Of a stretch of DNA of 64,000 bases, positions 35,372-45,563 are shown in pieces. The stretch lies in assembly GCA_027422505.1 (NCBI GenBank), contig JAPQWV010000310.1:62001-126000 (forward strand), given 5' to 3'. A program made the position numbers and the translations under genes. How positions within the stretch are numbered: position 1 is the stretch's first letter; every line of letters begins with the position of its first letter. A model generated the notes under the pieces. That model was not told where the DNA came from, made no database searches, and saw only the letters and a list, made by a program, of their open reading frames with translations. The DNA comes from Craterostigma plantagineum (taxonomy: Eukaryota > Streptophyta > Magnoliopsida > Lamiales > Linderniaceae).

Positions 35372-37990
35372 TGGAATATAATACCCGGGTCCCTAGAGTA
35401 AGCTGGCCAATAAACTTGCATGCATATTATGTGCCTATATGACTGCACTTTGATATTTATTTTAGTTCTGTGCATATATGATATCTAACATTATTTGGAA
35501 GTTAGATATGAGACTTGAGGAATTTTGAAATAAGGAAAGAAATTTTTCAAAGAGTAATTTCGAAAGACGGAATTTCGAAATTTGAGTATGTGAAGTCCTA
35601 GATTTTCGATGCTGACAACTTGCGAAATTATGGGGATTCAAGGGGGGACATTTTCGTAGTTTAATAAATGTGAAAATAGTGGGGAATAGTTTGAGCACCT
35701 AGACAAAGGAGAAAATTACTTTAGTAATATAATTATACATCTTACGGGATTAAAGATGAGGATTATGTAAAGGTCTTTTGTCATTTACCTATCATTACAC
35801 TCAAGTTGATAGATAAAGAAGAAAAATAAACACTTCATTCGTTAACTATCGAGAAATTAAAATTTAGAGAGAAGGAAGAGCTCGAACAAGCAGAGGTCGA
35901 ATTTAAGCTCGAGAGGGTATAAATTGCTTACCTTGAATTTTACGTTTTTAATATATTTTTCAAAGAAAACTAGGGTTTTGATGTCAACTACTGACATGAT
36001 CGGTTGGATTTATGTATGTTACGTCTGAGGATTGGTAAGGTAGAAATCAGATTTAGGAAGAAGAAAGTAGCTTGAAGTAGCTCGAGTTAGAACTCGAATG
36101 TAGCAAACCACATGTACAATCGAACGATTTGAAAAAGTTATAATAGGGTTTCGATCGATTTAAAAGCCAACCTAGTCAAGTCGGGGGATTTGTTGAGCAC
36201 ACGGCGATTTGATGATCGGCCGATTGTGAGCTGGGTGAATCGGGCGAAACTACTCCAAGCGAAATGAGTTTCGCCTTGTAATGGAATCGGCCGAATGCTG
36301 TGAAATTCAAAGATGAATCGAGCTATTGGATACCAAGGAATCAGGCGATTTGGTGATTTGTTGAATACTCGGCGATTTTGGAATCGGATAACACAACTTT
36401 TGATCGAAACTTGGGTAAATTCTACAATCGATCGGGCGATTTGATGAGCGAGGAAGAACTCGCGAAACTTATTTTCATGCATGCTCAATCGGGCGAATGG
36501 GAGGATAAGCAATTTAATCGGACGAAACTAGGTTTGAGGCTTAACAAATCGGGTGAATCTTACAAACTTAGATAATCCTAACCTTGACTTAATTTAGAGC
36601 ACCAATCGGGCGATACTTGTGTTTGGCGAATTTGAATAGTGATGATAACAATTCGGGCGATACTATGTTATCCAAACATTGAACCGAATCAGGCGAATCG
36701 GATCCATTCAGATCGCCTTTTGAGCAAAAATATTTTTAACCCATTAATAAGAAAAATAGTTTGAGTCTAATGAGCATAGTCTCTCATAATGCCCGATCAT
36801 AAATTGCCTAGCAGTATTTTTCGGGGTCAATTTTCTATGTAAGCAACGTAGTTTTTGACAAGATTTTGGAACGAAAATTTACGTAGTCAATTAACATAAT
36901 TTATACACTGATTTTATAGTCTTTTGTGTCTAAGGGACGAAATATTAGGAAATTCACCAGACCGGTTAGCAAATAGCTTAAGGACGTCAGGTAAGTGGGA
37001 ATTTCACCTACAACACATAAATTTTTACGTGCGCTCGTCTTATGTGACTAAGTGCTTCAATGTGAATATATGGATATGATTTATGACGTGAAATATTTTG
37101 GAATGCTTTTGTATGGTAAGCATTTATCGCATTATCATGTGACACGAACATGTGCATACATGATCACGTGGGGATTAGCAGTATGAGTATGCATAGTATT
37201 TGATCGTCTTAGAGCCATTTATGTTTCCCAGTATTGGTATTGGTGTCGACTCATAAAGGAGTCACAGCTACTTCTACAAAGACACCATGACGGGATGTAA
37301 GCCGTCGAATATATGTACCTAAATGATTTAGGTAGCGGGAAGAACCGACCTGGATGAAACAAATGGTGTAAGCCAGAGTGCCAGGGAAGCCGACCTCTAG
37401 ATAAGGGGCGATCTGGTGAATGGTAACCTGGAGATAAACCCTAGTGTTGACCATGCCGGTGTAGGCCAAATATCTTATTTTTATCCGTATAGGATTTGAG
37501 CTCATGATATGATGGTGTGCGTAGCAAGTTAGCTGAGGCCCCTGAGTGAAACAAGTATGATGTGAGAATAAGACTATTAGAAAGCACTGGCACGAGTGCC
37601 TTTTGCGAGTTTGGCACGTGCATTTCATGCATATTTCCACTTACTGAGCTTTATAGCTCATCCCATGTTTTTGTGTTGTAGACGCAGGGAAGACGGTATA
37701 TGAACGCTCAGATAGTGAGACTGGTCCTTCTGCAGCTTCCGGCGACTTTTGAGGGTGGCGTGTACATGGATGCAATCTGTGTAGCGGGTGTTATGTTGCT
37801 GTGCTTTTTGTCAAATACGTTTGTGTTGTATGTAAGACTTGAACAACTTTTGTATCGTAAAATAGCAGTGTGACGTATTTTATGTAAATTGGATAAATTT
37901 TATCAGCAATTTCGTATGTAATATATTTTATATTTTCTTTACTCTCATAAATTAGCGTAAGAAAAGACTTGTAAATGGTAGCGCGCCACA
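35372..37990 (+). mobile_element. Gypsy LTR, about 2.6 kb (copy B)
   Basis: It begins TGGAATATAATACCCGGG right after the polypurine tract and ends GCGCGCCACA, giving TG...CA ends. It contains ATCGGGCGAT words at 36230-36690, a CAGGTAAGTGGG segment near 36979 and a Tekay-like CTTACTGAGCTTTATAGCTC segment near 37645. No protein is encoded. Copy C holds the same LTR split by a LINE. The next sequence looks like a primer binding site, which is unexpected after a 3' LTR. Confidence 0.7.
36230..36690. repeat. Cluster of ATCGGGCGAT words in the gypsy LTR (copy B)
   Basis: Several exact TCGGGCGA words and variants (AATCAGGCGA, AATCGGACGA, AATCGGGTGA) are irregularly spaced. It is the plus-strand version of the word cluster in the antisense tract at 31780-32205. 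Confidence 0.65.
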
Positions 37991-37993
37991 GGG

Positions 37994-38006
37994 TGGTAAC
38001 AGAGCA
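37994..38006 (+). other. Primer-binding-site-like motif (copy B)
   Basis: TGGTAACAGAGCA lies three bases after the LTR end. The usual plant PBS for initiator tRNA-Met starts TGGTATCAGAGC, so there is one mismatch in the first twelve positions. Confidence 0.5.
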
Positions 38007-38063
38007 CAACCACTCGCAGTACGGTGCTGGTTCGGAGATGAACCAGGCGGAAGCTGGTGGGCA

Positions 38064-38893
38064 TGTGACGCCCGGGGCCGACGAGGCGGGGAGTGATTGC
38101 CGGTGTCAGAGAGGTGCACGGATAATGAGCAGCTCCTGGCAGGCTTCTAGGCGAAGGGGTACATGAACGAACCGATCCGACACCCGAATGAGAGGGGATC
38201 CTAAGACTTACAACGTATGGGCGTGTCAGGCTAAGAATTGTATAAGAGAATTGATAGTGATATTCATATCACCAAGGTCGACCTACCTCTTCGGGAGTCC
38301 ATCTATAGAAACTCCAAATTTAAGCGTGCTTGTGTGTGATGCTCGGGCCGAAGAGGGCGGAGAGTGATCGCCGTTGCCAGAGAGGTGCACGGACAAGGAG
38401 CGGCTCCTGGCAGACTTCTAGGTGAAGGGATACATGAATGAACCGATTCGACACCCGAATGAGAGGGGATCCTGAGACTGACAATGTGTGGGCGTGTCAG
38501 GCTAAGAATCGTAAATAGAATTGATAGTACTACTCATATCACCAAGGTCGACCTACCTTTTCGGGAGTCCATTCGAATGAACTTCAAAGTTAAGTGTGCT
38601 TGACTTGAAGCAATCTTGGGATGGGTGACCCCCTAGGAAGTTTGCCCAGGGTGTGTGTCAGCGAGGACGAAGCACGCTGAAAGGTTAAATGGTGGTACAG
38701 TGGGGCCAGACTATCTGTCAGTGTGGTGGGCCCAACTCCACGTGTCCCGATAGGGACAGATGCTACAGTGACGTCTGGTATGGGACGGGTCATTACATTG
38801 TGAGCTAGGACGAAGCACACTGAAAGCCCTACTCCACTAGTCCCGGTAGAGATCGATGCTACAGTGACACCCGTTATGGGACAGGACATTACA
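38064..38893 (+). mobile_element. Cassandra-like LTR carrying 5S rRNA sequence (copy B)
   Basis: It opens TGTGACGCCCGGGGCCG and closes CATTACA. Inside are CATATCACCAAGGTCGACCT and 5S rRNA-derived stretches at 38311-38333 and 38581-38650, the hallmark of Cassandra TRIM elements, whose LTRs carry a 5S gene with its internal Pol III promoter. A direct duplication of about 270 bases (38064-38333 against 38334-38603) includes the first 5S stretch. A second duplication near the 3' end repeats the CATTACA terminus (about 38790 and 38893). No coding sequence. Family assignment is from memory of Cassandra LTRs. Confidence 0.65.
38581..38650 (+). other. 5S rRNA-derived segment inside LTR (copy B)
   Basis: AAGTTAAGTGTGCTTG followed by TTGGGATGGGTGACCCCC and TAGGAAGT follows plant 5S rRNA (AAGTTAAGCGTGCTTG ... 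AGGATGGGTGACCTCC ... GGGAAGT). This covers the A-box to C-box region, with changes. Confidence 0.75.
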
Positions 38894-39236
38894 GTCGTGA
38901 GCGGCAATCCATAATTACATCCAAACCCGTTGACGCAAAGGCGAGGGTTTTTGGCACCGTAACTCGGTCAACCACAACCATACCCATAAGTCGTAATTTT
39001 TTGGACTTGATAGAACACATGGTGCAACCCCTTTACTCACTTGATATTAAAGGTCTAACCTCGGGAGAATCCTCACATTTTTAACACGAGCACGTTATGC
39101 ACATTATCACGTTCGAAACCAACACTAACATAATGGACTTTAATAGTAAACCTAGTTTCAACCTATTAAAGTAAATGTGAAAGATCGGGGATATTTGTAG
39201 TTCTATCCTAGTTGTACAGGACAATAAGACTCAGGT
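38894..39236. other. Unassigned tail of the repeat block (copy B)
   Basis: Shared with 63658-64000. I recognise no gene or element end here. Confidence 0.4.
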
Positions 39237-39951
39237 CTTCGGGCTTTGCTCGAACGGACGCTCGGCAACCAGCTTGTTCGTTCTAGTTCCTCTAGATCGA
39301 CACTCGTACGGCCGTCAGTACAAAACGTCTATTACAGGGAATCTATCCCAGATAAAAATGCCTGTCCTATCTAATACAAACACTGTACCCGGGGGGTCCT
39401 TGTCGCCCTTGACATATCACCCGACAAAAACAGAACCAAATCTCCAATCAATCACCACATTATTAAATAACATGCATCACGACAAATTAAACACATTTCC
39501 GAACAGAATCGAATTTGGACTTTTAAATGGGTCAGGCCAAGTAAGCTGGACCAGGCCTTTCGGGCCCAGGGATACTTGCACCTTGCGCGCTGCCAGCCCC
39601 GTGCCGCATGCACTGCGTGCGAGGCCAGCCCAGATCTGCGGGTACCCGCCTGCACGGTCTCAGCATAGCATCCACACGAGGCGTTCCGGAGCGACGCACG
39701 CGGCCATTGAATAGCTCCGCACGCCCCCACGCTGCCCGTGCCACTCGTGCCGTATGCCCCGCGCGGTCAGCCCTATGCGCCACGCACCGTACGCGGTTAG
39801 CCCGCCCGGAGTCGCGCACCGCACACAACTAGACGAAGCCGTGCGCGCCGCGTTCGCGGGCTGCCCGGGGCCCTGTGCGCCGTGTGCACAACTAAGGCTT
39901 TTGGGGTTTCGTGGTCTTTTTGTCATAGTCCCGTGACTTTAACCGAGCCTA
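39237..39951 (-). mobile_element. Probable leader of a minus-strand LTR element, with GC-rich stretch
   Basis: This lies between repeat copy B and a minus-strand primer binding site, so on the minus strand it is the start of that element's internal region. 39540-39895 is markedly GC-rich and full of GCGC and CGCAC words, unlike the surrounding AT-rich DNA. Overlapping ORFs there on both strands look like by-products of base composition. No gag motif is recognised. Confidence 0.4.
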
Positions 39952-39965
39952 TGGCACTGATACCA
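39952..39965 (-). other. Primer binding site for initiator tRNA-Met
   Basis: The minus strand reads TGGTATCAGTGCCA, one base after the LTR end at 39967. TGGTATCAG is the start of the standard plant copia PBS. Confidence 0.75.
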
Positions 39966-40250
39966 CTGTTGGGAATCAACAAGGGTCCCCTGACCCACGT
40001 TCCTTGAAAGGCGAAATTTTAAAATTTTACGGAGTTCCCGCATATCCAAGATCATTCGGTTACAAACACGAGCAAGTAATGATAGAAAACAATAAGGGAT
40101 CAGCCATGATACATCGTTGAAACCTCTTGATGATGGTTAGCAACCCTTCGAATCCACGAGGCGTAGTGCCCCTCTTGCGGCTAGGTCAAGAACGAGCTGC
40201 CTACTGCCCCCGATAGTGAGAGTGCGAGAGAGAAGGTGATGAGAGTAGAA

Positions 40251-40264
40251 ACCCCTAGTTTTTC
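40251..40264 (+). repeat. Left target-site duplication of the LINE/5S insertion
   Basis: ACCCCTAGTTTTTC here matches ACTCCTAGTTTTTC at 41311-41324 except for one base. Confidence 0.6.
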
Positions 40265-40277
40265 GGATAGGGAAAAA

Positions 40278-40396
40278 GGGGGTGCAACACGAGGACTTCC
40301 CGGGGGGTTTCACCCTCCTATTACTACTCTAGCCCAGCACGTTAACTTCGGAGTTCTGATGGGATCTGGTGCATTAGTGCTGGTATGATCGCACCC
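40278..40396 (-). pseudogene. 5S rRNA pseudogene
   Basis: The minus strand from 40396 starts GGGTGCGATCATACCAGCAC and ends GTCCTCGTGTTGCACCCC, then CTTTTT. At 119 bases it has the plant 5S length and most of its sequence. Differences from the usual plant sequence lie in the internal promoter: a missing G in AAGTTAA(G)CG, a missing T in GTGCT(T)GGG, and changes around GGGTGACC. Function as a 5S gene is doubtful. Its context is a LINE insertion rather than a 5S array. Confidence 0.85.
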
Positions 40397-40401
40397 AAAA
40401 A

Positions 40402-40454
40402 GGGGTTCAACACGAGGACTTCACAAGGGATCACCGATCCTACCACTGCTGGAG
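40402..40454 (-). pseudogene. Partial second 5S-like unit
   Basis: GGGGTTCAACACGAGGACTT followed by a diverged GATCACCGATCCTACCACTGC is the antisense of the 3' half of 5S. It is separated from the first 5S unit only by AAAAA (TTTTT on the 5S strand). It is less conserved than its neighbour, about 70 percent by eye beyond the terminal block. Confidence 0.65.
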
Positions 40455-41310
40455 AGATTTCCACGAGGACCTGTTGCGATGGGGCTGCCATCTGACTCAC
40501 GCTTGAGTGTTGTTATCGATGCTCAGGGATGGAACTGGCCCGGGCAAGGATCGGTTGAGTACCTCGAGTTTAGTCATCTCTTGCCGCCGGTGGTTTTGGG
40601 GGGCCGGGATGCTATACTTTGGACCGGGGTGGTGGATGGGAACGTACCGGCTAATCTGGCTAGATTGGCGATTCGTTATAGACGCCCACCTGTGCATTGG
40701 GCTGTCCTGTTTGGTGGCCCACTGAGGATTCCACGTCATGAGTTTGTTCTGTGGCTTGGGGTGCAGGATCGTTTGTCGACAATGGACAAGCCATGGGTGG
40801 CTCAAAGGGCGGGCTCGCCAGCTTGTGTCCTATGTGACGGGCTACATTACGCGACGGTTCGGCACTTGTTCTTTGATTGTGCGTTCTCGCGGCATGCCGT
40901 CGGCTACCGAGAAGGCGCATTCGTTGGGACTGGCCATATCGGGATTGGAGAGCGGGTATTCGCTGGGAGGCGGCTCGATGGCGTGGCAACCACCTTATTC
41001 GGGCCGCCTTCCGTCATGTGTTAGCCTCACTTGTTTACCATATTGGGCAGGCGAGGAACAGAAGGTGGCGGGAGGCGATTTCCAGGCCACCTGAGAGATT
41101 GGTTGGAAGCGTTGTTGTGCTGGTGACCATGAGACTTAGTGGTACGGCTAGTAAGGCGTGTGGCTTGGTAGTTTGGTAGAGTTGCGCGTTACGTGACATG
41201 TACCCAGTAGCCTGTTGTTGGTTGGTTGTGTGGAGTACCTCTCCCACTCACTCTGTACATTAATTTTTCGTTATTTATATACACGGGACCTTACACCAAA
41301 AAAAAAAAGA
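40455..41310 (+). pseudogene. 5'-truncated L1-type LINE: ORF2 C-terminus and poly(A)
   Basis: It encodes the end of ORF2 in more than one frame: VIDAQGWNWPGQGSVEYLEF, PVHWAVLFGGPLRIPRHEF, DKPWVAQRAG, the zf-RVT-type CVLCDG...HLFFDC, then GNHLIRAAFRHVLASLVYHI in another frame. A 3' UTR with TTTATATACACGGG, similar to that of the full LINE at 61120, ends in an A tail at about 41299-41308. The 5' end is joined to antisense 5S sequence. Confidence 0.85.
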
Positions 41311-41324
41311 ACTCCTAGTTTTTC
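41311..41324 (+). repeat. Right target-site duplication of the LINE/5S insertion
   Basis: ACTCCTAGTTTTTC directly after the A tail; see 40251-40264. Confidence 0.6.
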
Positions 41325-41610
41325 CTCTCTTGAGCTAATATTGAAAATTAGCTTCTTCTCCTTCATGAGCTTGAAAATCCCTCTTTATACCACCTAGGAT
41401 ATGCCAAAAATAGGTTGAATGGAGAAAAATCCTCGCACTCCTCTTTTACTAAGCCGTCATTTTACCAAGTTATGAATTCGAAATTCAAGCTTTAAATTTA
41501 ATTAATATCTAATGTGTTAATCAATTAAAATATATTTACTATATTTAAATATATATCCAATATAAATATATTTAACAAATTTTGAAATTTGATCTAATAA
41601 AAATTCGAAA

Positions 41611-41611
<1 letters not shown>

Positions 41612-41649
<38 letters not shown>

Positions 41650-41672
41650 CATATATATATATTATTTAACTC
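41612..41672. repeat. AT microsatellite
   Basis: A run of TA dinucleotides, interrupted by TG and TC, inside the minus-strand copia LTR. Confidence 0.85.
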
Positions 41673-42922
41673 CAAACTAAATAATGTTATTTTTTTAAAA
41701 TAATAACAAAAATTTAAATCTAATATAAATCATATACTAAATTTTTAAATATCCAATATTTTATTTCAATAATATCTTGTGAGGTGAAAAGACCATTTTA
41801 CCCATCACTAGTCAAACTTAGTATTTCGACCGATCAGGGTTTTGACCAAGCCCCAAATCCTAATGTCTCATTCTGGTACCTAGTCTTGCCTCTCTCTCTG
41901 ATGATGATGTTGTGTCGGTTGCCTTTATTAAGCCCGACTCTCTTGGTTCATCTCAACCAGCATAGAAGGTATCTAGGAGTTCGATATTCACCTAGCGAGC
42001 CCTCTGGTACCGTACATATCTCAAGTTGAGTACGAATTTGATCTAATCAAAATCCATGAACCGACTGTAGATTTACGTCATACGTATAAACCCTTAATGT
42101 TTGTCCCGGTCGAGTGAAAGTCATGCTTAGTCAAACTTACAGAACTCGACTCTATGTCGTTTAAGTCGGTGAAAATACCTAAACTTCCCTCTAAGACTAT
42201 CGCGAGTCAGTTATATGCTCTGGCTGGTAACTTGGATAAATTCCCGTACATTAAACTTGCCATAGGACGTTAACCTCAAATTCAGTTGAGCCCGTAAATC
42301 CTGCTCCGTGGTTCAACCGGCAATCGCATCGAAAAATCAAGATCGCATTTCGCCACTGACCCATGCCACGGGCAAGACGGGCCTAGCAAACTAGTGACAA
42401 GTCAAGACCTCAAGACCAAACCCAAGTTAACCCTTTCAGTCTAAGGTTCACGCAGACTCTACAGTCAATCGATCGATCAAGGACAATCCAAGCGTGTGAT
42501 CATTCGATTAAGAGGTAGTGTCCAAATACAGATAATCCCCTGATTCATCTTGTATCACTGTCACGGGCTCCCACTTCCCAAGTGAGCGGTTGGCACAACT
42601 GTATTGGACCCATCGACAAACAAGTCATACTGGTCGATCCAGTCACCCTAATGGAGACTTAGACTTGTGGACTACTTTAATATTACAGTATCTCAGCTTA
42701 CTGGTGACCCTCTCTGGCCCCACATAATCAGTAACTGAACTGCCAATATTTGGTTTTTGTTAATTCTCTTATTCAGTGGACTGCAAGGTAAAATCTTCAG
42801 ACTAATTGATAATTTGCGTTTTAATTTATTTGTCAAATAATAAACACTAAACAATTACCGAATTGCCAAATTGCCCTCGTACTCCCAGTCCTCGTACGAC
42901 ATCTAGGGCATATACCTCAACA

Positions 42923-43759
42923 AAAACACCAACACCTTCTTCAAGTGGCTAGAGCACTAATGCTACAGTTTAATCTTCCTAAAATTTTCTGGAGAGATGC
43001 TCTTTTTACAGCTACATACCTCATAAATAGGCCGTCTGCGGCAAATTTGCAATGGCAATCACCATACCAAATTCTACACTAAAAAAAACACCTTATCACC
43101 TAAAACCTTTGGTTGTTTGTCCTTTTTATAGACACTCATACAACAAAAAAAAGTTTGAAGCTAGATTATGTAAAGCAGTATTCATAGGATACCCTCATGG
43201 CCAAAAAGGGTACAAAGTCTATATTGCAGTTTATAGGGATGTTATTTTTATGGAATTCATTTTCCTTTTCAATACTGCTGTTAAGTCGCAAATCGTTATA
43301 TTTTACCATATTTTGTCCAATACCCTGAACAACCTTGTCGTGGTGGACCTCAACAAACTCCTTAATTCCCTTCACGTACACATGACTCATCTCCTAAACC
43401 TACTATACTATATCAAACCTAGAATCCAGTGATCAAACCTACTATATCAAGCCTTGCCTCTAGAAGCAGGTCCACAAACACATAATCCTGACTCCCATAT
43501 ACCATCTAGAGCCAGTACTAGGAACAGAAAGTCACCCATATGGCTGAAAGATTATACCTTGAGTACAAACAATTACACATTACCTGCTGCGATATTAATC
43601 CCTAATCATACCGCCATAACACCCTTTGCGAGTCCTTCGCATGCATCTTTTATTGATAATGTTTCCAAGATTCAAGAACCCCATTCTTATGAGCTATATT
43701 GAAGCCATAGAAGCAGAATGCCATGCGAGACGAGTTAAATGCCGAAGAAGAAAATAACA
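42923..43759 (+). pseudogene. Ty1/copia integrase-to-linker fragment
   Basis: ARALMLQFNLPKIFWRDALF followed by TATYLINRPSA is the conserved end of the copia integrase core. KAVFIGYPHGQKGYKVYI is the C-terminal integrase motif (CVFIGYP...KGYK). Frames are broken early, and the remainder reads as decayed linker. The 5' side is cut by the minus-strand LTR at 42922. At 43760 a new LTR-like start, TGTCAGGGATATGCCC, follows without an RT domain. Confidence 0.8.
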
Positions 43760-43833
43760 TGTCAGGGATATGCCCGCAGATGATGTACGAGGATTGGATA
43801 AGTATATAGGGCATTAGCTTCGATCGAGTTATA
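43760..43833 (+). mobile_element. Start of a copia-type LTR, cut by a LINE
   Basis: TGTCAGGGATATGCCCGCAG, then GATGTACGAGG and a GGGCATTAG block, resembles the first 70 bases of LTR fragment 2 (5528). It is interrupted by the T run of a minus-strand LINE. The LTR DNA after the LINE (44936) belongs to fragment 1 of copy C. Confidence 0.5.
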
Positions 43834-44935
43834 TTTTTTTTTGGTAAAGATTCACTAAATAAAATAAAGGTAGAGTACATCAACGTAACCATGCACCAAC
43901 TAGTAACAGGCTACTGGTGAACAACCACATATCAACCCCTCGCAAGCAATCCTACCAAGCAATGCGCCATACACGACGTAATGTAAGACACTGCAAACTA
44001 TATCTAGCAGAAATAGTAGACAATCTCATACAAAGGGTGTTAATAGTGGTATCAACAATAAAAGTGGCCTCCCTTTCAATACCGTCATGCCATCGTCTGT
44101 TCCGTTCCTGGCGTATATGATAAACAAGAGATGCTAAAACATGGCGCGACGCACTATGAATCAGGTGTCGCCCACGCCACTTCCGGGCAGCCCAGAGGAT
44201 ACCCGTAGGCCAGTCTCCATAAGGCCACATGATCTTACTCAGACGTCGAAGGAGATGCACCGACTGGAGAATGGACAGTCGAAAAAGAGGTGTACAGTCT
44301 CCGCCGTGCCTTCCTGACAAAGTAAACATGATGAATCCCCTGCCGCAACCGCAATCCAGGTCTTATCCCGTGTCGCAAGACGTCTCCGTATTGCCAGCCA
44401 AAGCATAAAATCATGTTTAGGTACCCGAAGCGGGCCCCCAAACAGAGCAACCCAAGTGACAGGATCTCTACGCAGTCGAATAGAATCCCTCGCAGCCGAG
44501 TATGCCGTTTGGTGACCCCTTCCACGAGTAGGAGTCCTCTGCGGTGGGGTTGATAAGTGGCAGCTCTTGACATATTACCAGATACTCCGTAGTGGATTGG
44601 GCCGGCCAATTCCAACCATCATCTCCAATGACCTGGCTGAGGCGCGAGTCAATGGGAAGACCCATAACCATAGGTCCACGGGGAAAACGCTCTCCAAGTG
44701 GCTCAGATGTGAGCCACGGGTCCTGCCATAGAAGTAGAGATGCCCCATTCCCAACGTTACATTGTATCAGTGGCCGAATCGTTTCTCGCAACTTCAGCAG
44801 TTTGTTCCAGCTCCAAGCAGCCGTGGTAGAAGGTCAATCACCCAAATGGACTTGTTCATTAGCCTTGTATTAATGATCCATTGAACCCAGATCGAGGACG
44901 AATCTCGCCGTGGAATTCGCCAACTACCCAAGAAG
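43834..44935 (-). pseudogene. 5'-truncated L1-type LINE, minus orientation
   Basis: Nine T residues at 43834-43842 are the antisense of the poly(A) tail. Reading leftward, ORF2 pieces are LPIDSRLSQVIGDDGWNWPA and KWRGRHLIHSASRHVLASLV, ending LRRVWRIAW at 43952, like the C-terminus of the full LINE (LWRVAW). Its 5' end at 44935 touches the first base of repeat copy C. No clear target-site duplication was found around it. Confidence 0.8.
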
Positions 44936-45563
44936 GTCACCGACTCTCATGGGATGAGAGAGGGGCACCAGTGAGCTTTTATTCTCGGATAATAAATCTA
45001 TTCATAAGTATTAGACTTCAGTAGGGTGACTGAATATCGATCATGACTTATTTGTTGACTACTCCTAATGGTTGTGCCAACCATTTACTTGGAAAGTGGG
45101 AGGTCGTAATATTGATATAAGTTGAATCGGGGATTAACTTGTATTTGGATATGACTCGTGAGCGACGATCACATAGCTAATTACTCGTTGAGTGTCAATG
45201 ATCGATACATTGACTAAAGTAGTATACTTGGACCTTAGATCGAAGGGTCATCGACAGGGTTGGTTTTGGGGTTCTGACTTGTCACTAGTTTGCTAGGCCA
45301 ACTTTGTTCGAGGATGAATATGAGTCAGCGATGACACGTGGTCTTGACAACGAAGTGCAACTGCTGTGCTTTGACAGTCGTGGGGGATTCACAACCCTGC
45401 AGTAATAGAGGTATATGTCCTATGTATATTAGGGGACGCGAAATTACGGAATCTTTGCAAACAATAAAAACTAACTCACGTTGGACGTGTAGTGCAGTTT
45501 AGTGATTTCGTCATCACGAATTAATCATAGTGTCGGGTTACTGAGTTTGACATAATCATGGCT
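44936..45563 (+). mobile_element. Copia-type LTR fragment 1 (copy C, 5' part missing)
   Basis: Begins GTCACCGACTCTCATGGG, matching 26081 onward. Confidence 0.6.

Larger units (their letters stand above)
21180..39236 (+). repeat. Segmental repeat block, copy B (most complete)
   Basis: The left part matches copy A (1-12991). From 26081 to 39236 it matches copy C (44936-64000) once the LINE at 55251-61160 is removed. Shared small differences place B closer to C than to A over 4.9-12.9 kb. Examples are an extra two bases in the stretch near 26821 and the wording near 29876 and 29960. Homology with C is still intact at the last base of the window, so the right boundary of the block is not visible. 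B contains UTP18, a pol gene running to its end, the 3' LTR and the 5S-bearing LTR. Confidence 0.93.
39967..42922 (-). mobile_element. Complete copia-type LTR, minus orientation, split by LINE/5S insertion
   Basis: On the minus strand it opens TGTTGAGGTATATGCCC at 42922 and ends TCCCAACA at 39967, so the termini are TGTTG...CAACA, followed by a PBS. Without the insertion (about 40265-41310) the LTR is about 1.9 kb. It contains the family blocks also seen in the LTR fragments at 4666-6565 and in the hairpin arms, and an AT-rich section with a microsatellite. It abuts a copia integrase fragment on the right, in opposite orientation. Confidence 0.75.

Noticed and set aside
37994..38006. tRNA-derived gene fragment
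   Set aside because: Only the short primer-binding word is present. No clover-leaf or A/B boxes follow.
39452..39936. Overlapping ORFs on both strands in GC-rich DNA
   Set aside because: Open frames in several phases are expected from the GC bias. No family motif is seen.
40278..40396. Functional 5S rRNA gene
   Set aside because: Indels and changes hit the internal promoter region, and it lies within a LINE-associated insertion rather than a 5S array with spacer.
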